From Chryseobacterium sp. PMSZPI (GTDB taxonomy: Bacteria > Bacteroidota > Bacteroidia > Flavobacteriales > Weeksellaceae): 64,000 bases of DNA. The notes below the pieces were generated by a model. The model saw nothing but the letters and a program-made list of their open reading frames with translations. It searched no databases and was not told the DNA's origin. Positions 25,751 to 34,788 of the stretch are shown here, piece after piece. The stretch is taken from NCBI RefSeq assembly GCF_002835665.1, contig NZ_PIZV01000037.1, positions 52,656 through 116,655 of the forward strand, in the 5' to 3' direction. The translations under genes and the position numbers were made by a program. How positions within the stretch are numbered: position 1 is the stretch's first letter; each line of letters starts with the position of its first letter.

Positions 25751-26707
25751 TTATCCTTTATATTGCCCCATTGCAATGAATTTATCCTGTCTCTGGGTTT
25801 CAAGCTCTTGTCCTGTAAATTTGGAGAAAGCTTTGATATTTTGCAAAATAGAATTTTTTAAGTTTAAATAAGTTGTTTCCGGATCGTACTGAGCACCTCC
25901 AAGCGGTTCTTCAATGATTCCGTCAATAAACTTTTCTCTTAAAGCATCTTGTGGAGTAAGATTTAATGCATTAGCTGCATCTTCTTTGTGATCCCAGTTT
26001 CTCCATAAGATAGAAGAGCAGCTTTCCGGTGCGATTACAGTGTACCATGTATTCTCCAACATGTATACTTTGTTCCCTACACCTATTCCTAGGGCTCCTC
26101 CACTTGCACCTTCTCCAATGATATAAGTGAAAATAGGAGTTTTAAGCTGAACCATTTCAAAAATATTTCTTGCAATGGCTTCACCTTGCCCTCTTTCTTC
26201 AGCTTCCAATCCTGGGTATGCTCCCGGTGTATCTACTAAAGTTACTACAGGGATATTGAATTTTTCAGCAAGCTTCATCAATCTTAAAGCTTTTCTGTAT
26301 CCTTCCGGATTTGGCATTCCAAATCTTCTATGCTGTCTTTCTTTGGTCGTTCTTCCTTTTTGAGTCCCGATGATCATTAGTTTTTGACCATCAAGGGTAA
26401 TCAATCCTCCAATCATTGCCGGATCATCAGCGAAATTTCTGTCTCCATGAAGTTCTAAGAAACTGCCTTTGTCTGCCATTCCGTTGATGTAGTCCAATGT
26501 ATATGGACGATCCGGGTGACGGGACAGTTGTACTCTTTGCCAAGGTGTAAGATTTCCATAGATTTCTTTTTTCTTTTCTAAAATCTTATCCTCAATCTGG
26601 CTGCATGCTAATTTTACATCAACACCACTTTCTTCTCCTACTAAAGAACACGTCTGGTATTGATCCATCAATTCTTTGATAGGAAGTTCGAAACTTAAAT
26701 ATTCCAT
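25751..26707 (-). CDS. accA: Acetyl-CoA carboxylase carboxyltransferase subunit alpha
   Basis: 318 residues, the usual AccA length. With AccD it transfers the carboxyl group from carboxybiotin to acetyl-CoA, giving malonyl-CoA for fatty acid synthesis. Motifs are [43 protein letters not shown] and [14 protein letters not shown] (oxyanion region). accA is separate from accB-accC at 43-45 kb, and accD is not in the window. A -7 box lies at 26731-26738. Confidence 0.96.
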   Translation of the reverse strand: MEYLSFELPIKELMDQYQTCSLVGEESGVDVKLACSQIEDKILEKKKEIYGNLTPWQRVQLSRHPDRPYTLDYINGMADKGSFLELHGDRNFADDPAMIGGLITLDGQKLMIIGTQKGRTTKERQHRRFGMPNPEGYRKALRLMKLAEKFNIPVVTLVDTPGAYPGLEAEERGQGEAIARNIFEMVQLKTPIFTYIIGEGASGGALGIGVGNKVYMLENTWYTVIAPESCSSILWRNWDHKEDAANALNLTPQDALREKFIDGIIEEPLGGAQYDPETTYLNLKNSILQNIKAFSKFTGQELETQRQDKFIAMGQYKG

Positions 26708-26730
26708 TTCTTGAAGTAAATTAAATCTTT

Positions 26731-26738
26731 CAAATGTA
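26731..26738 (-). promoter_or_regulatory. -7 box of accA
   Basis: Reads TACATTTG on the minus strand, 24 nt upstream of the accA start. Confidence 0.5.
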
Positions 26739-26755
26739 TGAAAAATTATGTTAAC

Positions 26756-28264
26756 CTATTTAAAATTATTAATAGCATTGTTTATTCTGGAGATACTTTC
26801 CTCTTTTCCAAGGATTTCCAAAATATCAGGTACATCCGGTCCTTTCAATTCTCCTACCAAGGATAAACGTAAAGGCATCATCACTTTACCCATTCCCAAA
26901 CCTTTGTTTTCGGCAAAATCGTGAACGGTTTGTTTCAATGCTTCAGCAGTAAAGTCTGCAGATTCAAGCGTTGTGGTCAATTCTCCTAAAATTGCAGCTG
27001 TTTCTTCATTCCATGCTTTTTTAGATGCTTTTTCATCATAGGAAGTTGGAGCTTCAAAGAAGAATTTTCCGTTTTCATAAATATCTTTAGGGAAAGTAGC
27101 TCTTTCTTTCATCAGATGAATCACTCTTAATCGTTTTTCATCAGAAACACTGGAAAGGTCAAGATCTGTATTTTTAAGAAGCTGAAGAAGTTCTTCATCA
27201 GATTTCATTTGGATATATTGGTGGTTGAACCATTCCGATTTTTCTTTGCTGAATCTGGCACCCGCTTTGTGTACTTTATGAAGATCAAATTCCTTGATCA
27301 TTTCTTCTAAAGGAAGGATTTCTTTATCATCAGCAGGAGACCATCCTAATAATGCAACCATATTAATGAAGGCATCAGGAAGATAACCGTTTTCTCTATA
27401 TCCTTTAGAAACTACTCCTGTTGCAGGATCTTTGAAGTCAAGCGGGAATACGGGGAATCCGAATTTATCCCCATCTCTTTTGCTTAGTTTTCCTTTTCCT
27501 TCAGGTTTTAGAATCAAAGAAAGGTGAGCAAATTGTGGAGCTTCCCAACCCATTGCTTCATATAATAGAGTGTGTAAACCTAAAGATGGCAGCCATTCTT
27601 CTCCGCGGATAACATGGGAAATTTCCATTTCGTGGTCATCGATGATATTGGCAAAATGATACGTTGGCATACCATCATTTTTTACTAAAACTTTATCATC
27701 TAAAGTGTTGGTGTTTACTGAAAACTTTCCACGGATGATGTCTTCAAGATTTAATACTCTGTCAACAGGCATTTTGAATCTTACGACATATGGCGTTTTT
27801 TCTGCTAATAACTTTTGAACCTCTTCTTCAGAAAGGGCAAGGCTATTTCTTAAACGGTTTCTCGTTTTGTTATCATAGGAGAAAACATCACCTTTAGCCT
27901 CGAATTCTGCACGCATAGCATCCAGTTCTTCTGCTGTATCGAAAGCGATATAAGCATAATCTGTTTTTAAGATTTGTTCCGTATATCGGTCATAGATATC
28001 TCTTCTTTCAGACTGTCTGTAAGGAGCGAATTTCCCTCCTTTCTTAGGACTTTCATCAGGAATGATTCCGCACCATTCTAAAGCTTCTTCAATATATTCT
28101 TCAGCTCCTTCTACATATCTTGCAGTATCTGTATCTTCAATCCTCAATACAAATTCTCCACCTTGATTTTTTGCAAAAAGATAATCATATAATGCGGTTC
28201 TTACGCCTCCCAAATGTAAAGGTCCTGTAGGACTTGGAGCAAAACGTACTCTTACTTTCTCCAT
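26756..28264 (-). CDS. gltX: Glutamyl-tRNA synthetase
   Basis: 502 residues. Class I synthetase that charges tRNA-Glu. The HIGH-type signature is RFAPSPTGPLHLGG (HLGG at 17-20) and the KMSKS-type signature is GKLSKRDGDKFG. The start at 28264 (MEKVRVRF) is chosen over an ATG 60 nt upstream, because the -7 box at 28285-28292 lies inside the longer frame. The 48-nt gap to accA contains the accA promoter and no terminator, so some cotranscription is possible. Confidence 0.96.
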   Translation of the reverse strand: MEKVRVRFAPSPTGPLHLGGVRTALYDYLFAKNQGGEFVLRIEDTDTARYVEGAEEYIEEALEWCGIIPDESPKKGGKFAPYRQSERRDIYDRYTEQILKTDYAYIAFDTAEELDAMRAEFEAKGDVFSYDNKTRNRLRNSLALSEEEVQKLLAEKTPYVVRFKMPVDRVLNLEDIIRGKFSVNTNTLDDKVLVKNDGMPTYHFANIIDDHEMEISHVIRGEEWLPSLGLHTLLYEAMGWEAPQFAHLSLILKPEGKGKLSKRDGDKFGFPVFPLDFKDPATGVVSKGYRENGYLPDAFINMVALLGWSPADDKEILPLEEMIKEFDLHKVHKAGARFSKEKSEWFNHQYIQMKSDEELLQLLKNTDLDLSSVSDEKRLRVIHLMKERATFPKDIYENGKFFFEAPTSYDEKASKKAWNEETAAILGELTTTLESADFTAEALKQTVHDFAENKGLGMGKVMMPLRLSLVGELKGPDVPDILEILGKEESISRINNAINNFK

Positions 28265-28284
28265 TTTCAATTTAAATTTTGGTG

Positions 28285-28292
28285 CAAATTTA
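28285..28292 (-). promoter_or_regulatory. -7 box of gltX, decides the start
   Basis: Reads TAAATTTG on the minus strand, 21 nt before the chosen ATG. Confidence 0.5.
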
Positions 28293-28345
28293 CTTAAAGT
28301 AACTTGAAAAATAAATTGTTTCACTTGATTATGTAAGAAATGTAT

Positions 28346-28379
28346 AAAAAAAACTATCTGTTTTCAGATAGTTTTTTTA
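28346..28379 (-). terminator. Terminator of the lectin lipoprotein gene
   Basis: AAAACTATCTG and CAGATAGTTTT form an 11-bp stem with a 4-nt loop and T-run, 18 nt after the stop at 28397. Confidence 0.85.
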
Positions 28380-28396
28380 TGTTGAAAAATTTTTAT

Positions 28397-28996
28397 TTAA
28401 TAGATATTTGTAATGTCTTCTACGGCAATTTCGTGTCTTTCAGAATCATTTCCTTCAAGAATAAAAGTTGCATAATAGCGGGTACCATTTATTGCGTGCG
28501 TTTTTTTTATGATTTGAAGTTTAAATCTAGGATTTGAAACGGTTCCGGAATAGGTATTTGTTGACCATATAGCATTTCCTGGAACAGTGGGATGTGCTTT
28601 GTATAATACTAAATTACCATCGGTTTGTGCGATTAAAAGAGGTTGAGCAACGCCATTACCTAAATATGTATTGGATGCCCATTTTACAGGATAAGGCGCC
28701 GGTCCCCAGTAATTTATAGGACTTGCGTAAAGTACCAGGTTAGAATCGGTTTGAAGATCTAGATGTAAGTTTACATTTCCATACTTTAAAACTAATGATT
28801 GCCCGACATTAAGGATTGACATTCTGTAACTTTCAGCAAGTACCTCGGTCTTTGTCAATGAAATTCTCTCCTGAATATTACTATTTCTGGCATTTTTTAC
28901 GGAGGTCTGCTCTGTTAATGAGTCGGTTTCTCTTGAACAAGATACTATACTCATTGTTAATAATGTCAATGCGGAGACTTTTAAAATTTTGTACAT
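28397..28996 (-). CDS. Bulb-type (mannose-binding) lectin lipoprotein
   Basis: 199 residues with a lipoprotein signal (VSC, Cys20). Residues about 58-160 form a bulb-type lectin domain. Two QxDxNxVxY sugar-binding motifs are intact: QTDSNLVLY at 82-90 and QTDGNLVLY at 124-132. The third site is not recognisable. In plants this fold binds mannose, and in Pseudomonas LlpA-type bacteriocins it binds LPS rhamnose. The gene is divergent from the first MACPF gene, and both have a TATATTTG promoter box. A glycan-binding surface protein is well supported; a role with the MACPF toxin is inference. Confidence 0.85.
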   Translation of the reverse strand: MYKILKVSALTLLTMSIVSCSRETDSLTEQTSVKNARNSNIQERISLTKTEVLAESYRMSILNVGQSLVLKYGNVNLHLDLQTDSNLVLYASPINYWGPAPYPVKWASNTYLGNGVAQPLLIAQTDGNLVLYKAHPTVPGNAIWSTNTYSGTVSNPRFKLQIIKKTHAINGTRYYATFILEGNDSERHEIAVEDITNIY

Positions 28997-29017
28997 AGTT
29001 ATTAATTTAAAAATGCA

Positions 29018-29025
29018 AATATAAT
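29018..29025 (-). promoter_or_regulatory. -7 box of the lectin lipoprotein gene
   Basis: Reads TATATTTG on the minus strand, 21 nt upstream of the start. Identical to the box of the divergent MACPF gene. Confidence 0.5.
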
Positions 29026-29151
29026 ATATTTCATCGAATAGAGATTTATTAATTATTAATTCTTTATTTAGTGAACGTTAAATTTATTATTAATGGATAT
29101 TTAACGGCTTATTAAATTCCCTTAATGATGAAATATTTGATTTAAAATTTT

Positions 29152-29159
29152 TATATTTG
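29152..29159 (+). promoter_or_regulatory. -7 box of MACPF gene 1, decides the start
   Basis: Reads TATATTTG, followed by CCG. It overlaps the first ATG-type frame start near 29157, so the ATG at 29184 is preferred. Confidence 0.5.
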
Positions 29160-29183
29160 CCGTGTATTAAAAAAGACAATACC

Positions 29184-30569
29184 ATGAGAAAACAAATTGT
29201 ATTCTGTATTAGCAGTCTACTAATGCTATTTATGGCTTCATGTTCTACCGATGAACTAAACAATGAAGTTTCCACACCTGACAACCCGGGAAAAACCAAT
29301 CGCTTATCAGCTGCTAAATTTGCAGGAGACGGCCTTTATGACGTTTTAGGACACGGATATAATGTGACTGGTGAATATGCCAATGCGACTGCTGCAGGAT
29401 TCAAAGTAGTCGATATTGATAGATTTAAAACGGAGCAGGCAAACAGACTTATCAGCGAAAATACTTATTCACAGGAATATTCCGAAGACTATGGTGAAAA
29501 TGCAGAGGCTTATTCTAAAATGGTTTCAACCAAAGTAGATGCAACAGTTAAATTTCCATTATTTAAAAAAATACTTTCTGTAGGGTTTGGCTCTGCAGTG
29601 ACAACAAACAATAAGTTTGATGCTAAATATATTTACGGAAGTTATAATTTAACAATTAAACAAAAGAGATTAAGATTCAATGCAACAACGGATATGTTAG
29701 GTGATTATGTAACTCCGGAATTTGCTCAGGATTTACAAACAAAAACTCCGCAACAGATTGTACAGGATTATGGAACTCACGTGATGATCGATATTTATAC
29801 AGGGGCAAAACTTGATATTTTATTCCAGGCTGAAACAACAAGTCAGACTCGTGACAAGGCAGCAAGAATTGGCATAAAGGCAGGAATGTTGGATATTTTT
29901 GGTGTGAATGTAGATAATGACGTAAACACTTCTGAATATCACATGAATTATTCTAAAAAATTATCTTATAAAACCAGAGGAGGTGACCCTTCAAAAGGTT
30001 TGGTGGGAGACCTGAACCTAGACCAATCTAATCCTAAAGTTAACATTTCCAACTGGCAGGGAAGTTCTAATGCGAGTAATTCTGTTTTGGTAGATTTTGG
30101 AAATAATGGATTGATTATTATTTATGATTTAGTAAAAGATCCTGCTAAAAAAGCACAGCTTAAAGCATATGTAGATCAATATTTGATTGACAATAAAGTT
30201 TATCTTGAATTTAAGACGATTCCTATTTACAGATATTATAATGGATTGGATCACTATTACACAAAAATTGCAGGAAGTTATAGTGGATATTCTTTCGAAG
30301 GAATAGAATTTAATGCATTCTTGTATAAAGCTCCTAATACGATTCCAATTTATAGATATTATAATGGAAAAGATCACTATTATACAAAGATTCCGGGATA
30401 CTATCCAGGTTATGTAGACGAAGGAATAGAATTTAATGCTTTTCCTACTCAGGAGCCTAATACAGTTCCTATTTATAGATATTACAATGGGAAAGAGCAT
30501 TACTATACAAGAATTCAAGGATATTATGCAGGATATGTTTTTGAAGGGATTGAATTTTATGCTTATTAA
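29184..30569 (+). CDS. MACPF-domain (perforin-like) lipoprotein 1
   Basis: 461 residues. Lipoprotein signal MRKQIVFCIS...MASC (Cys20). Residues about 50-330 are a MACPF domain: VLGHGYNVTGEYAN, then the family signature DYGTHVMIDIYTGAKLD (YGTH 196-199), the RGGD turn and DFGNNGLIIIYD. MACPF proteins oligomerise into membrane pores. The C-terminus has three near-identical repeats of about 40 residues (from 346, 386 and 428; core IPIYRYYNGKDHYYTK, then EGIEFNAF), resembling DUF5648 repeats. In Bacteroidales, MACPF proteins (BSAPs) kill related strains by binding surface receptors including LPS glycans. Divergent from the lectin gene and followed by glycosyltransferase genes. Confidence 0.87.
   Translation: MRKQIVFCISSLLMLFMASCSTDELNNEVSTPDNPGKTNRLSAAKFAGDGLYDVLGHGYNVTGEYANATAAGFKVVDIDRFKTEQANRLISENTYSQEYSEDYGENAEAYSKMVSTKVDATVKFPLFKKILSVGFGSAVTTNNKFDAKYIYGSYNLTIKQKRLRFNATTDMLGDYVTPEFAQDLQTKTPQQIVQDYGTHVMIDIYTGAKLDILFQAETTSQTRDKAARIGIKAGMLDIFGVNVDNDVNTSEYHMNYSKKLSYKTRGGDPSKGLVGDLNLDQSNPKVNISNWQGSSNASNSVLVDFGNNGLIIIYDLVKDPAKKAQLKAYVDQYLIDNKVYLEFKTIPIYRYYNGLDHYYTKIAGSYSGYSFEGIEFNAFLYKAPNTIPIYRYYNGKDHYYTKIPGYYPGYVDEGIEFNAFPTQEPNTVPIYRYYNGKEHYYTRIQGYYAGYVFEGIEFYAY
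30219..30566 (+). repeat. Three tandem C-terminal repeats in MACPF protein 1
   Basis: The coding sequence for IPIYRYYNG...HYYTKI...GYxEGIEFNAF occurs three times at about 120-nt spacing, and the DNA copies are also very alike. They are probably receptor- or glycan-binding units; unproven. Confidence 0.75.
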
Positions 30570-30596
30570 TTAAAAAATATATTTTACAAAGAATAC

Positions 30597-30628
30597 TGTC
30601 TCATCGCTAAGGTGAGACATTTTTTTTC
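30597..30628 (+). terminator. Terminator of MACPF gene 1
   Basis: TGTCTCA and TGAGACA form a 7-bp stem with a 9-nt loop, followed by eight T. Confidence 0.85.
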
Positions 30629-30799
30629 AATTTAAATAATAATGAATAGTCTCTTTATAGTTTATTATACCATAAAATAGGAGTTAAATGCTAATTAGTG
30701 CTTATAAAATGCTAAAAATGAGAATGTAATAAAATGTGATTTTATAACAAAAATGTGCAAAATTTAATATCAATTATAATTTTCGACTAGTATTTTGAG

Positions 30800-30807
30800 T
30801 ACATTTG
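30800..30807 (+). promoter_or_regulatory. -7 box of the Asp-box lipoprotein / glycosyltransferase operon
   Basis: Reads TACATTTG, 19 nt before the small frame at 30826 and about 120 nt before the lipoprotein start. Confidence 0.45.
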
Positions 30808-30825
30808 CAAAAATTATACATATAT

Positions 30826-30936
30826 ATGGTAAAGATCGGTGAAAGATCTTGGTTGAAATATTGCATTTTGGATAATGAAACCAACTATAAGCTACTGGAT
30901 GATGATAAAATTGTGAGTTCTAAAGATGAATATTAA
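30826..30936 (+). CDS. 36-residue upstream frame overlapping the Asp-box lipoprotein start
   Basis: An ATG-initiated frame starting MVKIGERSWLKYCILDNETN and ending with an acidic tail. Its last 11 nt overlap the start of the lipoprotein gene at 30926 in another frame. A -7 box lies 19 nt upstream, so ribosomes would meet this frame first. It may be a translational-coupling leader peptide, a tiny gene or the 5' relic of a lost gene. No homology is recognised. Confidence 0.35.
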   Translation: MVKIGERSWLKYCILDNETNYKLLDDDKIVSSKDEY

Positions 30937-32203
30937 GAAGATGTGCTCACCAAAATTGTCAACACGTACCAACAGCCATAGTTTATTATGGATTCTGGTC
31001 ATTTTTTTTTCGTTTTCTTGTTCAAGGCAGGAAGACAGCTTATTTGCCGAAAATGTCGATCCTATATCTGATAATAATAAAAACTATAAAGAACCTTCAA
31101 GTTATCTGACTGATATTGGAACGATCAATATCAATGTGCTGGCCAATGGAAATTATCCCGGGCAAAACAAGCAGAATTTTATAAAAGATATTAATGCTCC
31201 AAATTTTGGATATTGCCATCCGGATGTACAGTACTTCCCGAACGGCCTTAATGGTTACAAATACTGGATGGTTTTCACTCCTTATTTTGGAACTGTCGGT
31301 ATAGATCCCGATGCTAAAAGATTTGAAAACCCTACCATTGTAGTTTCGAATGATGGTCTCAACTGGAAGTCTCCCGGTGGAATTTCATCCCCACTTCAGA
31401 GAACTCCCTCTACTGGTGAGAGCTTTCTTGAAAAGGCGAAAGAACCTCTGCAAGGCTTTTGGTCTGATGTAGACTGGACATATGAAAACGGGAAATTTTC
31501 GTTATATTACAGAGGAAGCTTTATTAAGGCAAAAGCTTTGAAAGCAAGAGGCGCAAAAAGTCAAAATAACGTAAAAAAACTTCTGAAAAACTCACAAAGA
31601 ACAATTGTACGACAGACTTCTACTGATGGTGTCTCCTGGACTCCGTTAGAAGTAGCTTATACAAGCAGTACTCCATATTCTCCTAATAATAACCATATCA
31701 TATCTCCGAGTTTTGTGTATAACGGGAAAAATTATGTAAGCTACGAAGTCGAAAATAACATAAGCCCCAACTTTCCAGGAAATGATGGCTCCTATATCAT
31801 CAGAAGAACATCAAATGACGGATTGAATTTCTCAACATTTAAAAATAGTAAGGTAGTTAATTTTATAAATAAACCGTGGACACAGGTAAATTCTTCGTAT
31901 GCTCCTTGGCATATCCAGGCAACATATGTGGATGGATATTACTTTTTATGTATAGCAACCGGAGATGTAAGAAGATATACTGCAGAAAGTCTTTATCTGG
32001 CTGTTTCTAAAGATGGAATGAATTTTAAAGTGCTCCCTAAAGCTTTAGTAGAACAAAATGCATACAGATCTTGTGTTTTCCCGATGACAACTTCCAGTGA
32101 AGATATTAATTTTGGTGCTGTTATTGCTTATAAAACCGGAGTGTTTAAATATAGAGAGTTCCAGCTCAGCAAACAGAAATTAGACGATTGTCTTGCAAAA
32201 TAA
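30926..32203 (+). CDS. Asp-box (sialidase-like propeller) lipoprotein
   Basis: 425 residues with a lipoprotein signal (FSFSC, Cys32). Four Asp-box motifs are spread through the sequence: SNDGLNW 141-147, STDGVSW 232-238, SNDGLNF 296-302 and SKDGMNF 361-367. With repeated YxxGKYYxSY-like strands, these suggest a beta-propeller as in sialidases or GH32/43/68-like glycosidases. I see no certain catalytic set, so enzyme or glycan-binding protein cannot be separated. It heads an operon with two glycosyltransferases (10-nt gap, then overlap). A surface location is predicted. Confidence 0.75.
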   Translation: MNIKKMCSPKLSTRTNSHSLLWILVIFFSFSCSRQEDSLFAENVDPISDNNKNYKEPSSYLTDIGTININVLANGNYPGQNKQNFIKDINAPNFGYCHPDVQYFPNGLNGYKYWMVFTPYFGTVGIDPDAKRFENPTIVVSNDGLNWKSPGGISSPLQRTPSTGESFLEKAKEPLQGFWSDVDWTYENGKFSLYYRGSFIKAKALKARGAKSQNNVKKLLKNSQRTIVRQTSTDGVSWTPLEVAYTSSTPYSPNNNHIISPSFVYNGKNYVSYEVENNISPNFPGNDGSYIIRRTSNDGLNFSTFKNSKVVNFINKPWTQVNSSYAPWHIQATYVDGYYFLCIATGDVRRYTAESLYLAVSKDGMNFKVLPKALVEQNAYRSCVFPMTTSSEDINFGAVIAYKTGVFKYREFQLSKQKLDDCLAK

Positions 32204-32213
32204 TATTGATTGA

Positions 32214-33251
32214 ATGAATCTTGAGAAAAATAAAATACCAGTATCTGTAATTATACCGGTGTATAATGTTGAAAACTTTTTAGTAGAAACTATTGAAAGC
32301 GTTTTAACGCAAAGCCTTCCGGAAATTGAGTTGATTTTGGTAAATGATGGAAGTACAGATGGATCGGCTGTGATTTGTGAAAGTTATCAACAAAAAGATA
32401 GTAGAATCAAGTATTTTTCTCAAAATAACTCAGGGGTTTCTGTAGCCCGAAACTTAGGATTATCTCATGCAACAGGAGAGTTTATTTTCTTCCTGGATTC
32501 TGATGATACGATTGACGCTGACTTTCTTAAGACTTCTTATGAAGTAGCAAAACAAAATGACAGTGATATTGTCATTGTAGGTGAGTATTTTTATAAACGA
32601 ATGCCGAATGTAATGGCTCTTCCCACCTGTGCACAATTTATAAGATTAGAATTTTTAAAAAAATATCCGGATATCAAATTCCCTGAAAATATTCAACCTG
32701 GAGAAGATGGATTATTTTCACACCAGCTATTGGCACTTACCAGGAAAATTAGCTTGAATGCCCAAGGAATCTATAATTATCGGAAACATGAGAATCAAAA
32801 TCATGTGAAAATAAATGAAAACGCAGGAAAGGTATTAGATACTATTCCTAAATGGTTTGGCATTTTAGAAGATTTTTATACAAAACATCAGCTTTTTAAA
32901 TCCCATGCTTTGCATTTAGCATTGTTTATAGAACATGAACCTTTTGAATTCAGATATATTGCCATGTCTTTAAATGACCAACAGAAAATATTTTTGCATA
33001 CAATCATCAAAGAATTTATGAATAAAAATGTTTTTCCATATTTTGAAAAGAAAGATAAAAAGCATTTAAGTGGAGCCTTTTTATATTTTTTAGAAACAGA
33101 TGATTGCACGAAATTTGATGCTTTTTATCCTCAATACCTTGTGGAAAGAGAGAAAAAACGAAAACTATATTTAAAACTTATTAAATTTATACCGATTAAA
33201 TCGATCCGAAAACAATTAAGGAGCGATATTGTAAAGAATTTTGAAAGATGA
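32214..33251 (+). CDS. Glycosyltransferase family 2
   Basis: 345 residues. The GT-A fold begins VSVIIPVYNVENFLVETIES, then ILVNDGSTDGSA, and the metal-binding DxD is in FFLDSDDT (Asp95-Asp97). It transfers a sugar from a nucleotide donor onto a growing glycan; donor and acceptor cannot be read from sequence. The start lies 10 nt after the Asp-box lipoprotein, and the stop overlaps the next gene by 4 nt (ATGA). Likely acts on LPS O-antigen or a surface polysaccharide. Confidence 0.92.
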   Translation: MNLEKNKIPVSVIIPVYNVENFLVETIESVLTQSLPEIELILVNDGSTDGSAVICESYQQKDSRIKYFSQNNSGVSVARNLGLSHATGEFIFFLDSDDTIDADFLKTSYEVAKQNDSDIVIVGEYFYKRMPNVMALPTCAQFIRLEFLKKYPDIKFPENIQPGEDGLFSHQLLALTRKISLNAQGIYNYRKHENQNHVKINENAGKVLDTIPKWFGILEDFYTKHQLFKSHALHLALFIEHEPFEFRYIAMSLNDQQKIFLHTIIKEFMNKNVFPYFEKKDKKHLSGAFLYFLETDDCTKFDAFYPQYLVEREKKRKLYLKLIKFIPIKSIRKQLRSDIVKNFER

Positions 33252-34495
33252 AAATTTTATTGGTTCAACATCTCAATTTCATTAATGGTTCGGGAGGAAC
33301 TGAAAAAATATGTTCTTTTTTAGCAAATGATTTTGCCCTGAATGGACATGAGGTAGAGATTGCCACTAATCAGGATATTTCGGGAAAGCCTGTTTTTCCT
33401 TTACATGGAAATATAAAAGTTACCAATATTTACAATCCTGAAACTATTCAGAAGTCTTTATTGCCATTTCATAATTATCATGGGAAAAATCCTTTTCTGT
33501 GGTTGAAATTTAAGGTAGAGAAAAAGAAAGCAAAGTTTTATAATAAAAAACTGCTTGCAGAAGTAGGAGGGGAGGATGAACTTTTTAAATTTAATTTATC
33601 CCAAAGATCCAAGGATTGGAAAAATTATATTGAGAAGCTGAGTCCAGATATTATTATCACCATGTCAATCGGTTCCTTATTGGAAATTACTTATAATAAT
33701 CATTACGATATTCCTATTATAAACTCCACGAATGGAAGACCGGACTACGATTATACCGATATTCTATGGTATAGAAGTCCGATTGAAATGAAACTTTTAA
33801 AAGAATCTTATAAAAAACTTTCTGCCATTCAGGTTTTATTTGAAAGTTATAAAGCTTTCTTACCGGAAACTTTCCAAGGAAAGAGTATGGCAATTCCTAA
33901 TCCCGTTCCACAAATTGAAGATGTGAATATTGTTGAACATCAGGAAAATAAAGACGAATTTAAAATTGTTAACATTGCTTCCTTGGTTACAAGTTGTAAA
34001 CAGCAAGATATAGCAATTGATATTTTTGCAGGTTTGAGTAATAAATTTCCAAAATGGAAATTGTATTTTTGGGGAGTTGGACCAGATTTTGAATTACTAA
34101 AAGAGAAAATTAAAAAATATCATCTTGAAGATCGAATCCTTTTAATGGGCTTTACAGATAATCCTTTAGAAAAATTAAAAGAATCTGATATTTTTATTTT
34201 TCCAAGTAAGTATGAAGGATTTGGTTTGGCTTTAGCTGAGGCTATGTCGATAGGTCTTCCTTCAATTGGATTTAAGAGCTGTTCCGGGGTTAACGAATTA
34301 ATAAAACATAATATAAGTGGCTTCTTGGCTCAAGATAAAGCGGAATTTGAAAATTATCTTGAGAGCCTGATGAAAAATGCATATTTACGAAGTAAATTAG
34401 GAAGAAATGCTCATTATGAAATAGAAAACTTTGCGCCGGACAAAATTTTAGATAAATGGAATTTACTTTTAAAAGATTTTATTTCTGAAATATAA
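33248..34495 (+). CDS. Glycosyltransferase family 4 (GT-B)
   Basis: 415 residues. The N-terminal Rossmann half has NGSGGTEKICSFLANDFALN. The C-terminal half carries the EX7E motif in YEGFGLALAEAMS (Glu323, Glu331) and a LIKHNISGFL loop, as in retaining GT4 enzymes. Translation is coupled to the GT2 gene by a 4-nt overlap. No terminator follows in the 293 nt before the convergent second MACPF gene. Its C-terminus aligns without gaps to the relic at 36531. Confidence 0.92.
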   Translation: MKILLVQHLNFINGSGGTEKICSFLANDFALNGHEVEIATNQDISGKPVFPLHGNIKVTNIYNPETIQKSLLPFHNYHGKNPFLWLKFKVEKKKAKFYNKKLLAEVGGEDELFKFNLSQRSKDWKNYIEKLSPDIIITMSIGSLLEITYNNHYDIPIINSTNGRPDYDYTDILWYRSPIEMKLLKESYKKLSAIQVLFESYKAFLPETFQGKSMAIPNPVPQIEDVNIVEHQENKDEFKIVNIASLVTSCKQQDIAIDIFAGLSNKFPKWKLYFWGVGPDFELLKEKIKKYHLEDRILLMGFTDNPLEKLKESDIFIFPSKYEGFGLALAEAMSIGLPSIGFKSCSGVNELIKHNISGFLAQDKAEFENYLESLMKNAYLRSKLGRNAHYEIENFAPDKILDKWNLLLKDFISEI

Positions 34496-34648
34496 TCTCA
34501 ATACTTGAGTTGGTTCAACTTTGAAAGAATTTCGCGAAAATCAGGGATTTTAAATTACACTTCAAGAATAACTACTAATCAATAATTTATTTTTAAAATA
34601 CAATTGAGCATGCAATACATGGCTTGATTTAATAACTCTTTATAAAAG

Positions 34649-34767
34649 AAAAATACTGAAGATACTTTACAGCTTGTAAAACATTTATAATTTTTATCAG
34701 GAAATAATTTTTTCAAAAAGATTCCTGGTATAAATCATTTGACTGTAGTATATCTTTCAGTATTTTT
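34649..34767. repeat. Long-range inverted repeat downstream of MACPF gene 2
   Basis: AAAAATACTGAAGATA at 34649-34664 is mirrored by TATCTTTCAGTATTTTT at 34751-34767 with one extra T, leaving about 86 nt between. It lies in the 293-nt gap between the GT4 gene and the MACPF gene, which otherwise holds nothing recognisable. It could be an overlap-region hairpin or a trace of an inserted element. Confidence 0.35.
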
Positions 34768-34788
34768 ACTTATGTATGTACTATCTTG

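Noticed and set aside
29157..29183. Longer N-terminus for MACPF protein 1
   Set aside because: The first possible start overlaps the -7 box, and the lipoprotein signal begins at the ATG at 29184.
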